In this document: positions 33,769-45,683 of the stretch, piece after piece
How positions within the stretch are numbered: position 1 is the first letter of the stretch
Layout of the letters: the number at the start of each line of letters is the position of its first letter
Assembly: GCF_022376445.1 (NCBI RefSeq)
Contig: NW_025955025.1
Location: 157,541 to 221,540, forward strand
Length of the DNA stretch: 64,000 bases
Direction: 5' to 3'
Source of the DNA: Fomitopsis serialis
Taxonomy: Eukaryota > Basidiomycota > Agaricomycetes > Polyporales > Fomitopsidaceae
Position numbers and translations under genes: made by a program
Notes under the pieces: model-generated
Databases searched by the model: none
What the model was told of the DNA's origin: nothing
The model's input: the letters and a program-made list of their open reading frames with translations, nothing else

Positions 33769-36700
33769 CCAGCAAGTACTTGGTGGATGCATGGGCTTCA
33801 ATTGAGGCATCTAATTTGAACTGGATTAGGCACAATCAAAAAACCATAAGAGCTGAGCTATACCAAGGGCTGTTGGATGCAATGAATCAGGCTGATCAAC
33901 AAAATGAACAAGTGAATATGGGTCAACAAGGACAGAGACTCATACTGCCATCCTCTCATGCTGGGAGTTCAAGGCATATGTACCAACTGTTTCAGGATTC
34001 AATGGCCATATGTAGGAGGAATAAGAAGCCAGATCTGTTCCTAACTATGACTGCCAATCCAAATTGGCCTGAGATTCAGGAAGCACTTTTGGAAACCAAT
34101 TCTGCTGAGAATGATCCTGCTAAGCATCAGACTGCAGCTGATTGTCCAGACATTGTAGCAAGGGTCTTTCAGTTGAAGAAACAAGCTCTGCTCAACAAAA
34201 TCAAAGATGGATTTTTTGGCAACTTAGCTGCTGATGTATACACAATAGAGTTTCAGAAGAGAGGTCTTCCTCACATGCATCTTCTCATATTCTTCAAGGA
34301 AGAACATAAGATCCATGATGCCTCTCAAGTAGACAGCATTGTCTGTGCTCAGCTACCTGACCCAGTTGAACATCCTCAGTTGTATGCAACTGTGACCAAG
34401 TGCATGCTACATGGCCCATGTGGTGCTGGATATCCCAATGCACCTTGCATGTCTGACAACAATACATGCTCTAAGAGATTTCCCAGGAGCTTTTGTGAGG
34501 ACACCATCTTTGGTGATGATGGGTATCCTGTCTATGCCAGGCCTGATAATGGGAGGAGTTTCACAAACTCTAGGGGCCAAGTGTTCACAAATCAGGATGT
34601 GGTTCCGTACAACCCTCATCTGTTGGCTGAGTTTGACTGTCACATCAATGTGGAGGTCTGTGCTTCAGTGAAAGCTGTCAAATATATTCACAAGTAGATC
34701 TACAAAGGTGAGGGTATATCCATATACATCATATACATTCTTTCTAATTTTCTTTACAGGCAATGACAGGACAACTTTGCAAGTTGGCCAAGTGTATGAG
34801 ATTAAGGATTATGTGGATGCCAGATACATTGGTCCTGTTGAGGCTGCCTGGCACATCTTTGAATTTCCCATGCATGAGGAAAAGCCTACAGTCTATAGGC
34901 TACCTGTTCATCTCAAAAATGAACAGGTTGTATACTTTGAGTCAGATGCTCAGGTTGAGGATGTGGTTGGTGAAGAGAGATCATCCAAGACCCAGCTCAC
35001 TGAGTGGTTCAAGGCCAATGCTGAGCTGGAGGATGCTAAGAACCATCTCTATCAGAACTTCCCTGAGAGATTTGTTTGGGATCAGAGAAATAAGAAGTGG
35101 AAAGTGAGGCAGAGAGGCTTTGCCATTGGGAGAATGCACTTTGTCCATCCATCAGCCAATGAGAGATTTTATCTTCGTCTTCTCTTGACTGTGGTCAAAG
35201 GTGCTACAAACTGGAATGATCTCTACTCATTTGATGGTGCCCATTATCCCACTTTTAAGGATGCATGCCTTGCAAGAGGTCTCTTGGAAGATGATGGTGA
35301 ATGGAGACAATGCCTAAGAGAAGCTACACAGCTCAGGACAGGTTCTTCATTGAGAAGTCTATTTGCAATCATTCTGTTGTTTTCTCATCCACTCAAGCCT
35401 GAGGATCTATGGCATGTGAGTTCAGAGCTGGGATATGTGATGATCTGAGCCATAAGCTGATAGCAATTGGCTATGCTGAGCCTACTGAGGATCAAGTGTG
35501 GGATTATGGGCTATATCTGCTCAATCAGATTCTTCTCAAGTCTGGGAAACAGCTAACTGATTTTCCTCCCATGCCTATGCCTGAGCATCCTTGGGGAGCT
35601 ATTGCTGAGAATCCTCTTTTGCAACATGAGCTTGACTATGACTATGAGGCACTCATGGAGCAAGCTGAGGCTAATGTTGGCCATTTCAATGTTGAGCAAT
35701 CTGCTGCATATGATGCTGTCATAAGCTCTGTGAACTTGAATGAGGGAAAGATGTTTTTCCTTCACAGTGCAGGTGGCTGTGGCAAGACCTATGTCTGCAA
35801 TACTATTGCTGCTACTGTGAGATCTCAGGGAAAAGTTGCACTTTGTGTGGCATCTTCTGGAGTGGCTGCTCTACTGCTTGAAGGTGGGAGAACAGCACAC
35901 TCATGCTTTAAGATTCCCATCCCTATTCATGAGACTTCAACATGCCGCATTAAGAGAGACAGTGAGCTACATGGAGTTCTTCGCCAAACTGGAGTGATAA
36001 TCTGGGATGAGGCCCCTATGCAGCATAGACATGCATTTGAGTCAGTGGATAGAACCTTGCGTGAGATCATGGACAAGGATGTACCATTTGCAGGCATCAC
36101 TGTAGTATTTGGTGGAGATTTTCGTCACACTCTTCCTGTTGTCTTCAAAGGCTCCAGACCTCATATTGTGGCTGCTTCCCTGCGCAGGTCACATTTGTGG
36201 AGACATATGCAGGTGCTTCACTTGACACAGAACATGAGATTAGAGAACAGTCCTGCCAGCCAAGACTTTGCAAAGTGGCTTCTGAAAGTTGGTGCTGGAA
36301 GCAATGTGTCTCCACAAAAGACAATCCAATTGCCTCAGAACATGAAGCTCCAGTCCAACACTTTGGATGGCTTGATAAATGTTCTATACCCAGGTCTCAG
36401 TGAGGGTGAGAAGCCTGATGAGTATTTCCTGCAGAGAACTATCCTCTCTTCCAAAAATGATGCTGTTGATCATATCAACTCTGTTGTTTTGGATAAGTTC
36501 CCAGGGGAGAAAGTCACATTGGCATCTGCAGACAAAGTCATTGGAGATGAGAACATCCATTATCCTATTGAATATCTCAACTCTATCAATGTGTCAGGCC
36601 TTCCATTGTCTAAGCTTGAGCTAAAGAAAGGGTGTCCTCTCATGCTCTTGAGAAATCTTGATCCCAGAAATGGACTATGCAATGGACAAGAATGATTCTC

Positions 36701-37162
36701 ATGGACATCAAGCAAAGGGTCCTAAAATGTCGAATTTTGGGTGGCATTCATAGTGGCAAGGAAGTCTACATTCCCAGAATTAGCATTGAACCATCAGCTG
36801 AGGATTTGCCAATCCCATTGAGCAGAAGATAATTCCCTGTTCGTCTTGCTTTTGCTATGACTATCAATAAGGCTCAAGGGCAGTCAGTGGTCAATGTTGG
36901 ACTTGATCTGCGTACAGCAGTCTTTGGTCATGGTCAACTCTATGTTGCTCTTTCCAGATGTACATCTGCAGACAGGATCAAAGTCCTATTTCCTGTAGAC
37001 CAAGACAACACTAACACTGCCAATATTGTGTATCCTGAGGTGCTCATTCCTACTGTGTATGTCATTTCCAATTTTCTTTGGAAAATACTAACTCACATGT
37101 CTTCAACAGCCCCCAAGTCTAATGTATCCCATGTAGTATTTGTAGTGATGTCTATATATTGA
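33769..37162 (+). pseudogene. Helitron Rep-helicase (RepHel), inactivated
   Basis: Rolling-circle transposase: N-terminal HUH endonuclease and C-terminal Pif1-type helicase. The Rep part starts around SKYLVDAWASIEASNLNWIR and has FLTMTANPNWPE and the HUH motif RGLPHMHLL (near 34269). The helicase part has Walker A GGCGKT (near 35772), Walker [29 protein letters not shown] and YVALSRC. One intron fits (34708-34759). Lesions: TAG at 34695-34697 in KYIHK*IYKG, at the expected second catalytic tyrosine; a frameshift near 35408-35416; a frameshift near 36686-36693; and TAA at 36830-36832 before [10 protein letters not shown]. The N-terminus upstream of 33769 is not readable. Family identity is certain; activity is excluded unless these are sequencing errors. 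Confidence 0.9.
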
Positions 37163-37298
37163 ACAATTGTTTTCTCATCAGAATAGGATAATGTTATACT
37201 CTGATATTCACTTTTATTAATTGTATGAAATTACTACTATGATATCAAGCACTTACATCCGACATTGAATGGACTGATGAATATGTATCCAAGGATGT

Positions 37299-37515
37299 AA
37301 TGTTCAGAGTAACATGAAGCACAGAGTGAAAGAATTGCTGCCAGACCTGTGGCGAAGCCCAGGTCTGGCAGGCCCAAACATGTAATCTTAGGGGCAATAT
37401 GGTGCACAGAATGAAAGAACCGCCACCAGACCTGTGGCGAAGCCCAGGTCTGGCATGCATTAACATTGTGATCTTATGGGTGACATGAAGCAGTGAATGA
37501 AAGACTTCGCCACGG
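37299..37515 (+). repeat. Helitron 3' tandem repeat (85 bp, about 2.5 units) with hairpins
   Basis: Two units carry CCAGACCTG and CAGGTCTGG arms around a 10-base loop (37341-37368 and 37426-37453), exactly 85 bp apart. A third, partial unit (GAATGAAAGACTTCGCC) follows. The position downstream of the helicase gene suggests subterminal Helitron sequence. Confidence 0.75.
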
Positions 37516-37531
37516 GCTGACGACACTCGTT

Positions 37532-38505
37532 TTATGTAGCTAAAAGGCTGTGCATAAAAGGAGCATCCCTATGAGCAAGTCCAAACATTTATCTCATCTA
37601 CCACTTGCTTCTGTACTCTTATGCCAGTGTACCTTCAATTCATCAGTGATCAATCCTGCCCATGACTCTATCAGTCTTGATGGCACTTACTATGGTGATA
37701 CATTGCTTCACATTGTACTACATGAGCCCATTACTATTGACTCAGGAGCTGAGCTCCAATCCAGTAACATACCTTAGTATGGCTTTGTACTACTGCTCAG
37801 TGTCTGGTAACTGTTCACTTATGGTGAGAGCAAACTGCACATTCTTTGGTTGTATTCCTTGTATAACACATCAATTCTTGACAGGCCTTTTTCAGAATTC
37901 CTTACTGGTATACTTCTCCTCTGTATATTGGTTCCATCCTCCACTGTTGATTGGTTTGTACTTGGGGAAGTATTGTTAACAATCTACTGAAAGACATCCT
38001 TTGGTATCAGAATTTCTCTGATCAAGGGCTAATACTTGTACAACAGCACTGACAGCAAGTCCCAACTGAGTAGTAGTTACTGTAGTCAACCCCCCAGATT
38101 CCCCTTCCTTGAGTTCTAGTTGATCTAGAGGCTCTCCTTACTTCTTTGCAACATTCCCAAGCTATTTGCTCTATGTAACTATCAATACAAACCAGTAACA
38201 CTGCTCATTAGTATTCAGATCATATTGATAAGCAACTTGGCAATTTACCAAGTAAGAAACAGATCCATAATGTCTGTTGCTCATGATTGCAAGCTATGAT
38301 CCTCATATTACAACAACCTAATAAATTAGCAGGCTACTCTGAAGTGCAAAATGTGGAAGATATGTCAGTACTCTATGCATAGACAATATACTAGCAGTCT
38401 TGCCAAGCATGACTTCTGATGTGGGCAGCATGAAGTTGTTCATAAATTGACATGTATCCTACCAAAGGGATTGTACTGCCAGCTATGGCCCTCTCCCCAG
38501 CAAGT
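37532..38505 (+). mobile_element. Truncated tandem Helitron copy (5' segment only)
   Basis: It is a direct repeat of 32728-33777 with small indels, from TTATGTAGCTAA to CTCTCCCCAGCAAGT. It stops at the codons where the Rep protein begins and is joined there to an inverted R1 piece. Confidence 0.8.
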
Positions 38506-39183
38506 GCCTACTATCAATGGTCATGCTCTCTGATCATAAGTCCAAGGATTTCTATATCTTCAGACATACTCCCAAGATAATCACCAGTGTCATTTTCTGG
38601 CTGACTGTTCATTATTTTGTGGGCACATACAATGTATGGTACTATATTTGGATTAGACACTATATTTTTCATGTTGACATTCCTTGGGCATGGCAGATAC
38701 CACCCAGGATCAACTGCCAAATGGTGTACTGGTAGGCACACTGCCACATATTTCCAATGCTGTTCAAATATCACACATGTTCACACCTGGGTCTAAAGTG
38801 TTATTTTTCCACTTTCCATATAACATGAAAGGACCCAACATGAGTAGCTGATATTTTATCATCACATGTAAAAGGAAACAGTTGCAGCAAATGAGAGTAC
38901 TCCCAAAGTCATATTATTGACTAGAGATCCATAAAAGGACAGCCATATATTGGCTCAGAAGTCCATTGTAATATGGCCTCTTCACTGTTGCTTAGTAAGC
39001 AATGCAAGTCTGCATTATTTCCATGGCAACCATGACTTCTTCTGAGCCCAATCAGGAAGAAATCACAGCATAGACTGCAATATGAGTGATAGTAGACATT
39101 GCACAAACAGACACCACTGTCAATACATTTTTGCCCATATGAACAAGCCAAGAGCTGCCTATTCTATCTTCACATACCAAGGG
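38506..39183 (-). repeat. Inverted copy of an R1-B segment
   Basis: This is the near-identical reverse complement of 24224-24893 (for example GCCTACTATCAATGGTC against GACCATTGATAGTAGGC). It is closer to copy B than to copy C, so the rearrangement is relatively young. Confidence 0.85.
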
Positions 39184-39184
39184 C

Positions 39185-41062
39185 TAGTGCATTGCATGGG
39201 TATGAGTAACCCATGTGGGTCATGGGTATGGGTATGCATGGGTATGGGTATGGGTAGCCAAAATCTGACCCATGTACCCATGAAACCCATGGACTTCTGC
39301 AGTGCTTATCCACTGGCAGTAATCAATGTTAATTCCTAGCCAGGTATTCAGTGTTGTGTCACTCTCATAGTATGCTAGCATTTAGGGTATCACCTTTCTG
39401 AAGCTTGCTTGAAAGTATTTTGCAATAGTGGCAGTATGGTAAAGTCACCAGTCATTTTTCCCTCAAGACTCATTGACCATGCATGACATGGCTTTTGCCA
39501 ATATTGATATGCTATAATCAAACACACAGATTGCTGAGGCCATCAAATAAGCAAATGAAATATCTAATGTGCATTGCAGTGTATGTGCTGTTGTGGCTCA
39601 AATGAAGAATTAGGAGAAAGCTCAACTAACCTTTTCAATGCACAATGATTACTGCAGTGCCATGTGTTTGTCAGTATGGTGTAGCTGGGATGCTCTACCA
39701 AACAATGTGACCATACTGAATCCTACTTACTTTAAAGCTGTCCTTGTTAGACAGCTGGTAATACTGTGTAATGCTTAGTTGGTCACCTGTGACAAGGGAT
39801 CCTGATGGAAAAGAAATCAGCATGATTGCTATGTCACAAACACATTGAGATGGGCCTATATGCTTGTCGCACCAGCAGTACATACCTATGAGGTAGTGTT
39901 CATGCCTTGTTGGTCAATTCAATAAATTCAAGGTGCTCATGGAATGGTATTGACAGCGGCCACATGACCACTCAGATGACAAACCTTCTCAACATAGAGT
40001 AGGGCCTATATGCACCACTTAACAATTGGCAAGCTAAGCTCAATGAAACTGCCTTTTGGCATAGTCATTGACAGGCCTTGCCCCTTATTGATGCTATATT
40101 GGTGAAAAAGTAATGAAATGTGGGGATCCTGTGATGATATTGCTTAATAATCCTGATATGACTCTCTTCCCACAGGCTGTTATATGTGAAAGACACTGCT
40201 GGTATTGATGGAGCACTGCTACATCTTTCCTGTGATTCAGTTGTGTAGTTGTTGAGTCTGAGGTATATTTATCTGCTGACTGTTGACCTGTGATACTGCT
40301 ATATGTAAACAGCACATGTTATAAGGCTCTGCCCATTGCCTCACTGTTCATATTTGGTAAAATATGTAAGATCTATGGATGTATACAACCTTGCTAGTTT
40401 CAATCCTCAGTTCTTGTGGGTCTGTGTAGCTATTTGTACTGTTATGACACACTTGTGTAACCACCAGAGTTATGAGTTGTAATACATACCTTGCTTCCAT
40501 GATCTTTGTGCCTTGTTTACATTGTTTTCCCTTTTTGTCAGTTGTTCATCTTTGCCTATCCTGTATTACCTGCCCTTCAGTTCTTACTTCAGGCAACACA
40601 CTTGCCCATTCTATTGTAGTTTAACAAGTGAGCATGACATGCAACAACACTACAAGTCTACAACTTGGAAAAAGGTACACCCCTGTGTATTGCTATGTTT
40701 GACTTTGATACACCAAACCTTGCTTTGACCCCTCCCATACCCACTCATGTTTCTATTGTTCTTGCATGTATGTGGGACAAAAACTGGAAACTCCCACTGT
40801 TGTGATTGACCACACAGTCAGTGAACTGGTCTGAGGGGTGCTCATCCTTGGTCTTGCACATAGCATCAATTTATGATGAGAATTCACCAACTGTACAGTG
40901 CCTGATTGATATTCTGGCCTCTGCACAATAAGTGTCATCATATCTTGCAAGCCATTGAGCATGAACTGCACATAGGACTACCCATAACATTACCCATACC
41001 CATGTGGGTATGGGTATGGGTATGCTCTGAGACACCCATGGGTACACCCATGCTATGCACTA
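39185..41062 (+). mobile_element. Non-autonomous hAT-like element (copy 2), no target duplication
   Basis: It has the same ends and subterminal ATGGGT arrays as copy 1 and is nearly identical to it, but keeps about 0.37 kb of interior (39836-40213) missing there. The left flank (CCAAGGGC) and right flank (CTGTCTAC) differ, so it has no target duplication and sits on a rearrangement junction. It encodes nothing. Confidence 0.85.
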
Positions 41063-43820
41063 CTGTCTACAAAGGAGCAGAAGCAACTCCAGGCGCTGCT
41101 CAAGAGACAGTCCGTTCAGAAGCAGGACAAGGAAGAGGAACGTCAGGCTGGTGAGTACGGTCCGCACAGCTCTCGAAAACATCACCTGAACACATCCTTA
41201 TTCCGACTCAGGGTTGCACAAGGGCGGCGACTATGACTCGCGAGGAAGTTCAAGGATCAGACGCTGAAGGTGAGGAGCCGTCCCGTAAGAAAGCAAGACA
41301 CACTACGGATTCCGATGGTGAGGGCGGTGGCGACGCGGGTTCCAATGGCGAGGGCGGGGGTGATGAAGGAAGCGAGCCAGACGGTGGTAGCGAGCGGGAC
41401 ATACGAATGGAGAGCCCTTCTCCCCCTGCTCGGCGTACGTGCAAATTCATTAGTTCAGACGGTCCGACACTGACATATCAATTGAGCTAAACCAAAGCCA
41501 GCTTACGGGCGGTACAAGAAGGCCAAGCAGGACTCAGGGAAGGGAAACACATTGTTGACTGAGGCGGAGCAGCGTATCGCACAGACTCTCAGCGGTAAGT
41601 TACATTGTAAACTACGGGTTCAGATCATGGCTAATGTCTTTTTGTATGCTCTAGCGAAGGGCAAGGCTAAAGGCAAGCCTCCATCCAAGAAGTCGGTGGT
41701 AGTCGAGAGCCCGCGGGAGGTTTCTGAAGAGGAACATGCGTCCGTTTGCTCGGGAATCGGAAGAGGAGGATAGGACGAGGCGAGGGGAGATGGACAAGCA
41801 GAGCGAGAAGAGGAAGGATGTGCGTGGCGGGAAGAAGGCCTACGTGGAGATCAGGGTAGACAAGGTGAGTATCATATGTTCTGCGAACTTGACAGCCTGA
41901 CATATTCGTCAGTCCCCGTCACAGAAAAAGAAGGCAGCAAAGAGCAAGATGGTCGTCTCCAGTTCGGACGAAGACCAAGACGACGATAAGGTCAATGAGC
42001 TCGAATCTTCGGACAATGACAGGAGCTCCAGGATCCGGATGAAGGGCACGGGCAGTGACGACTCGGACGACCCAGATCATGCGTCCGACTCAGACGATGT
42101 CATGGTAAGTGTTGCTTGCATTTGATGTGGTGCGGTACTACTAATACAGTACGTAGGAGATTGCTCAGAAGGGAGCAAAGAAGAAGCCCAGAGGCAAGGG
42201 CTCAGTAGTGGTTCATGTGCGCATCAGGTCCTCAGACCTGCCCATCTATGTCCGTCCCATTGTTGCCGCTGCTCAGAGCTTCCTCCGCCTTCGTCTCACA
42301 CTCGAGATGGCATGGACCAGCTACAAAGCCGCGCCCAGTTCCCGGCTGCAGGACAACATGGGCCTCGTTGTCCTCGCCCTGAAGGACGCTTGTGATATGT
42401 GTGACAAGGACGGTAAAAGGGTGAAGACTATGAGGACCGCATACACCGATCTGAAGGAAGCGAAGGGAAAGGAGGGAGACATTACGAGGAGAAATGTACA
42501 CACAGTGGTAAGTGATGGACGTTGGTGTGAACATTATGACTTGCCTTCATTCTCAGCAGATCTGGAATGTGGCGGCTCAGTTCCGGAACGAGGTAAAGAA
42601 GAAAGGCAAGAGCGTGGTAGAACACTCGTACGGGCTGAGCAACCTGACGGTCACGCAACGTGTATTGCTCCCCCAGTGGCTCCTCAAAACTCACCCAATG
42701 AAGGTCAAAGGCAGCAAGCGTGAGATCCCGAACTTTGTGTTCGGTGACATGAAGATTGCCTGGAACACCAAGGATAAACTGGACAAAGAGGTACGTACTA
42801 TCTGGCTAGACGTGTTTGCGGCGCGTTGTTGCATCAAGATATCTGCTAATCTTGACGGCTAGAAATGCTCTGTCAAGTCAGAGCGTCTGTTCAGGCATCC
42901 GGCGATCTCTGAGATCATCGTGCAGCAGTGGTTCCCGGGTTAGGGTGCCAGCATGGCCGTTGACCACTTCAGCGAGGTCACAGATAACCTCATTGCATTG
43001 GTCTGCAACTCAGTGAGTCTTGGATGTATCGCAGGTCTTCTCAATATTGAAATCTTGCTTCAGATCGAAGCAGCATTGAGCGAGATAGCGTTCGGGAACC
43101 CCGTTGCGTTCACGAACAAGCATTTCGCACCGAAGTAAGTAGTTCTCCGCACCTTTATGCAACATTGACCATTGAATTTTCACTAGGTGGGACGATCTCA
43201 TGTCCATCCTCGAAGCTACGAAGAGAAATGCGCCTGACTACTACGCTGACATGAAGAAGCAGTTGTGGAGGCGCGTCAGGTAAGTGCACATTCAAGACCT
43301 AAGCTACTTACTGAATTAAGTCTGGCAGTGCCCGAATTGAGGGCGATGATCAGGAAGATTCCGACCAGGACGACAGTGAGGACTTCGTGAAGTGGAACAA
43401 GCTTCAGGACATGGTGCTCGACGCACCCACCACCCAGTCATCGTCTAACGCAGGCCGGGTGTCCTCGAGTACTGCCGCCAAGCCCTCGTCTAGTGGCAAG
43501 CCTACGTCGTCCGGTACTACGAAGCCCTCCTCTAGCGGCAAACTGTCGTCGTCAAAAGGGAGAACTAATGAGACACAGTGTAAGCAGACAGGAATGTTGT
43601 AGTACGGCAATCACTGACCTGAATCGGTGGTACAGCGCGTACGGATGCCGATGCTCCAGCGTCATCCTCGAGCAAGAGGGCCCGCGATGATGAGGAAGAA
43701 GTCGATGCAGATGAACTTGAACGTGAGGGTATGTACACACCTGGTCGCTCTCGCGGCCCCTACAGCTGACACGGCCCAGGTGACGAACCTGTTCCGGAGC
43801 CCGATGCTGCCGACACCTGA
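41063..43820 (+). pseudogene. DUF6532-like domain gene, 5' truncated and interrupted
   Basis: Function of the family is unknown; it is common in Agaricomycetes. The exon chain is: coiled-coil start (KEQKQLQALLKRQ) at 41066-41150; an acidic exon (41212-41434); 41502-41594; 41655-41864; 41913-42104; 42157-42507 (SSDLPIYVRPIVAAAQSFLRL); 42557-42790; 42863-43012 (KSERLFRHPAISEIIVQQWF); 43064-43135; then exons coding FAPKWDDLMSILEA and a Ser-rich tail ending DAADT* at 43818-43820. Defects: the 5' end is cut at the hAT-like terminus (41062); exons 1 and 2 do not agree in phase; a +1 shift lies near 41735 (SEEEH to RPFARESEEED); TAG at 42941-42943 splits WFPG*GASMAVDHF inside the domain. The family call rests on the KSERLFRHP...WF pattern and following helices. 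Codon use and CpG are normal, so the damage is recent. Confidence 0.7.
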
Positions 43821-44019
43821 TCGCCTCTGCTCGCCGTCTTCACTGTCTCTACTCCAAGGGTTTGAGAGCCATTTTTACTGCTGAAGTACACGTCTGAAGG
43901 CATTTTAGATCACTCATTACTACCACCATACCCACATCCTAGTCCTTGGAGGTAAGAATGACCTATTTTTGTTGTTGCATTCTCTTGTTCTCGTTGCTGT
44001 ACCATCTGTACTTGTACTA

Positions 44020-44550
44020 CTATACGTTGTTCTGGAGCCTGTTGTGTTCTGCTGTATGTAGATTGTCTGTTGTTGTACCAACTATAGGTGAAAGTGTTTG
44101 CAGAGACGTTACCATGCGGTCGATTTGGGTAGGCTGTTCCGGTTTGTCGGGTGTGCCCTGGTTAAGCTGTAACACCTACGACATTCTCAATTAGTATTTT
44201 ATCAGTTTGAAGTGCCGAAGACTCACCATGTACGTCAAAGCCGCTATAAAATCGGTCTCTGTAGTGGTGTTGTTGGCCACCAGCCGGCGCACAAGCCTGA
44301 AATGCTCGGGCAGGATGAGCACGTAGGTTAAGTCCAGGGGGCCATGCATGGCCTGGCAACCCAGGGCCATGGGAGGACAGGCGTAATGGGGCCATCGCGC
44401 CCGCACCTTGGCCAGGTTGGCTGTGCTGGCAAGGAGGGCTACAGGGTGTTCAACCTTTTTACGTTGCCGTTGTGGGGCAGGGACGTAGCCCAGCCCCGTA
44501 AGGCAACATATAGTACAAGGAAAGGAACGGCACAAGGACCGGCCGTTCAT
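44020..44550 (-). CDS. Small unknown protein, two exons
   Basis: Exons 44550-44227 and 44175-44020 join in phase 0 across a 51-nt intron (GTGAGT...TAG), giving 159 aa. Readable parts are LDLTYVLILPEHFRLVRRLV and DKPEQPTQIDRMVTSLQTL, which look like real helices. The first ~55 residues (MNGRSLCRSFPCTICCLTG) are less convincing and the true start may be later. No homolog recognised. Confidence 0.4.
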
Positions 44551-44587
44551 TCAGAGAGCTACGAACGACTACAAGCCCAAGGGTACA

Positions 44588-45343
44588 CTACGAAACAGTG
44601 TTCCCTCCGTCGAACATCTCCGGAACGGTGATGTCGATACCTTCCGGGCCTCCAACCGAACTCTCCTCCGGATCAACGTTCCCTCCGGCAGCACCCCCGA
44701 AAGCACCTTCTGGTTCGGTGATCAGGCGGACGGAACGGCCCAAGTCGTAGATCTCGCGGACTACAAACCCGACGTTGTTACAGATACGACCGGCAGAGGT
44801 CCGCTGCTCGCTCATCAACGCGCCCATCCGAGCATAAAGGGAGTCTTGGTTATCGGAAGCAAGCCGGAGGGAAGATAGGTGGAGTGGAGGGTCTATGAAC
44901 TGAGGGGGAGATGGCGGGGGAGGCTGTCCGCTGGACGGGTCGGCATGGACCCTGTGAGGGGACCATGCGATGGCAGGATACAAGGCGGTCCCGGTACCGA
45001 TATCGGAGGGAATGCCCTCAAACACGGCGTCAACGTAGGCGAGCAGAGAGGCCACGGAGGGAACACTGCGGGGGGACGGGAGTGACGCATCGCCGTGGGC
45101 CGTAGCCAGGGAGAACGAGTCGAAGAGCATGCGCTAGGTTGAGAGTCAAGCGGCGGAAGGGACAAGCGGGGGCATGCGTACCAGAAGCCAGCGGACGCTG
45201 TGACCCCATACGAGCCAGGTCCCGGGCGAGGACATATTGAGGCGTGGCTCGGCGGCCCGTTCATGTCGAAGCACCTCCAGCAGGAGGAAGTACCGGCGGA
45301 TGTGGACGGTCGCGAGCGGGTTGAGGGGCACGGAGGATGACAT
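44588..45343 (-). CDS. Unknown protein, two exons
   Basis: Exons 45343-45182 and 45133-44588 join in phase 0 over a 48-nt intron, giving 235 aa from MSSSVPLNPLATVHIRRYF. An upstream in-frame ATG at 45484 would add a Pro-rich extension. Visible parts: RYFLLLEVLRHERAAEPRLN, MLFDSFSLATAHGDASLPS, a Pro-rich middle, and a C-terminus NNVGFVVREIYDLGRSVRLI. No family recognised. It runs in the same direction as the small gene at 44020. Confidence 0.45.
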
Positions 45344-45683
45344 GGCACGGAGGAGGGGGAGGATGGGAACCGGTGGGACGAAGTGAGACGGGAGGAGGGC
45401 CCGAGAGGAACCGGAGGGAACAGGAGGGTACGGAGAGGGGTGCCAGCGAGGCGGGGGCGTGGGATAGCGAGCCGGAGGGGGCATAAGGGAGGGAGCCGGG
45501 GACCGGGCGGGGGAGATCCTACCTACCTACCACCTAGGAGTGGAGAGCGAGCTCAACTGCGATTCCCTGCGTTTCTGACTGCGTCCTGCGTTTACTGCGT
45601 TGCGAATAGATCACCGCGTTCACCTTCAACGAGCACCGCATTTCCTTCCGGCTCTCTGCGTTTCATCCGGCTTCAACGAGTTT

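Larger units (their letters stand above)
32728..37531 (+). mobile_element. Helitron, decayed, with non-coding leader and helicase gene
   Basis: The segment from about TTATGTAGCTAA (32728) to 33777 recurs at 37532-38505 and behaves as the 5' part of the element. The Rep-helicase pseudogene follows, and the 3' part carries an 85-bp tandem repeat with hairpins. It is therefore read as one Helitron with a second, truncated copy joined head to tail. Canonical TC / CTRR ends could not be fixed with confidence. Confidence 0.7.
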
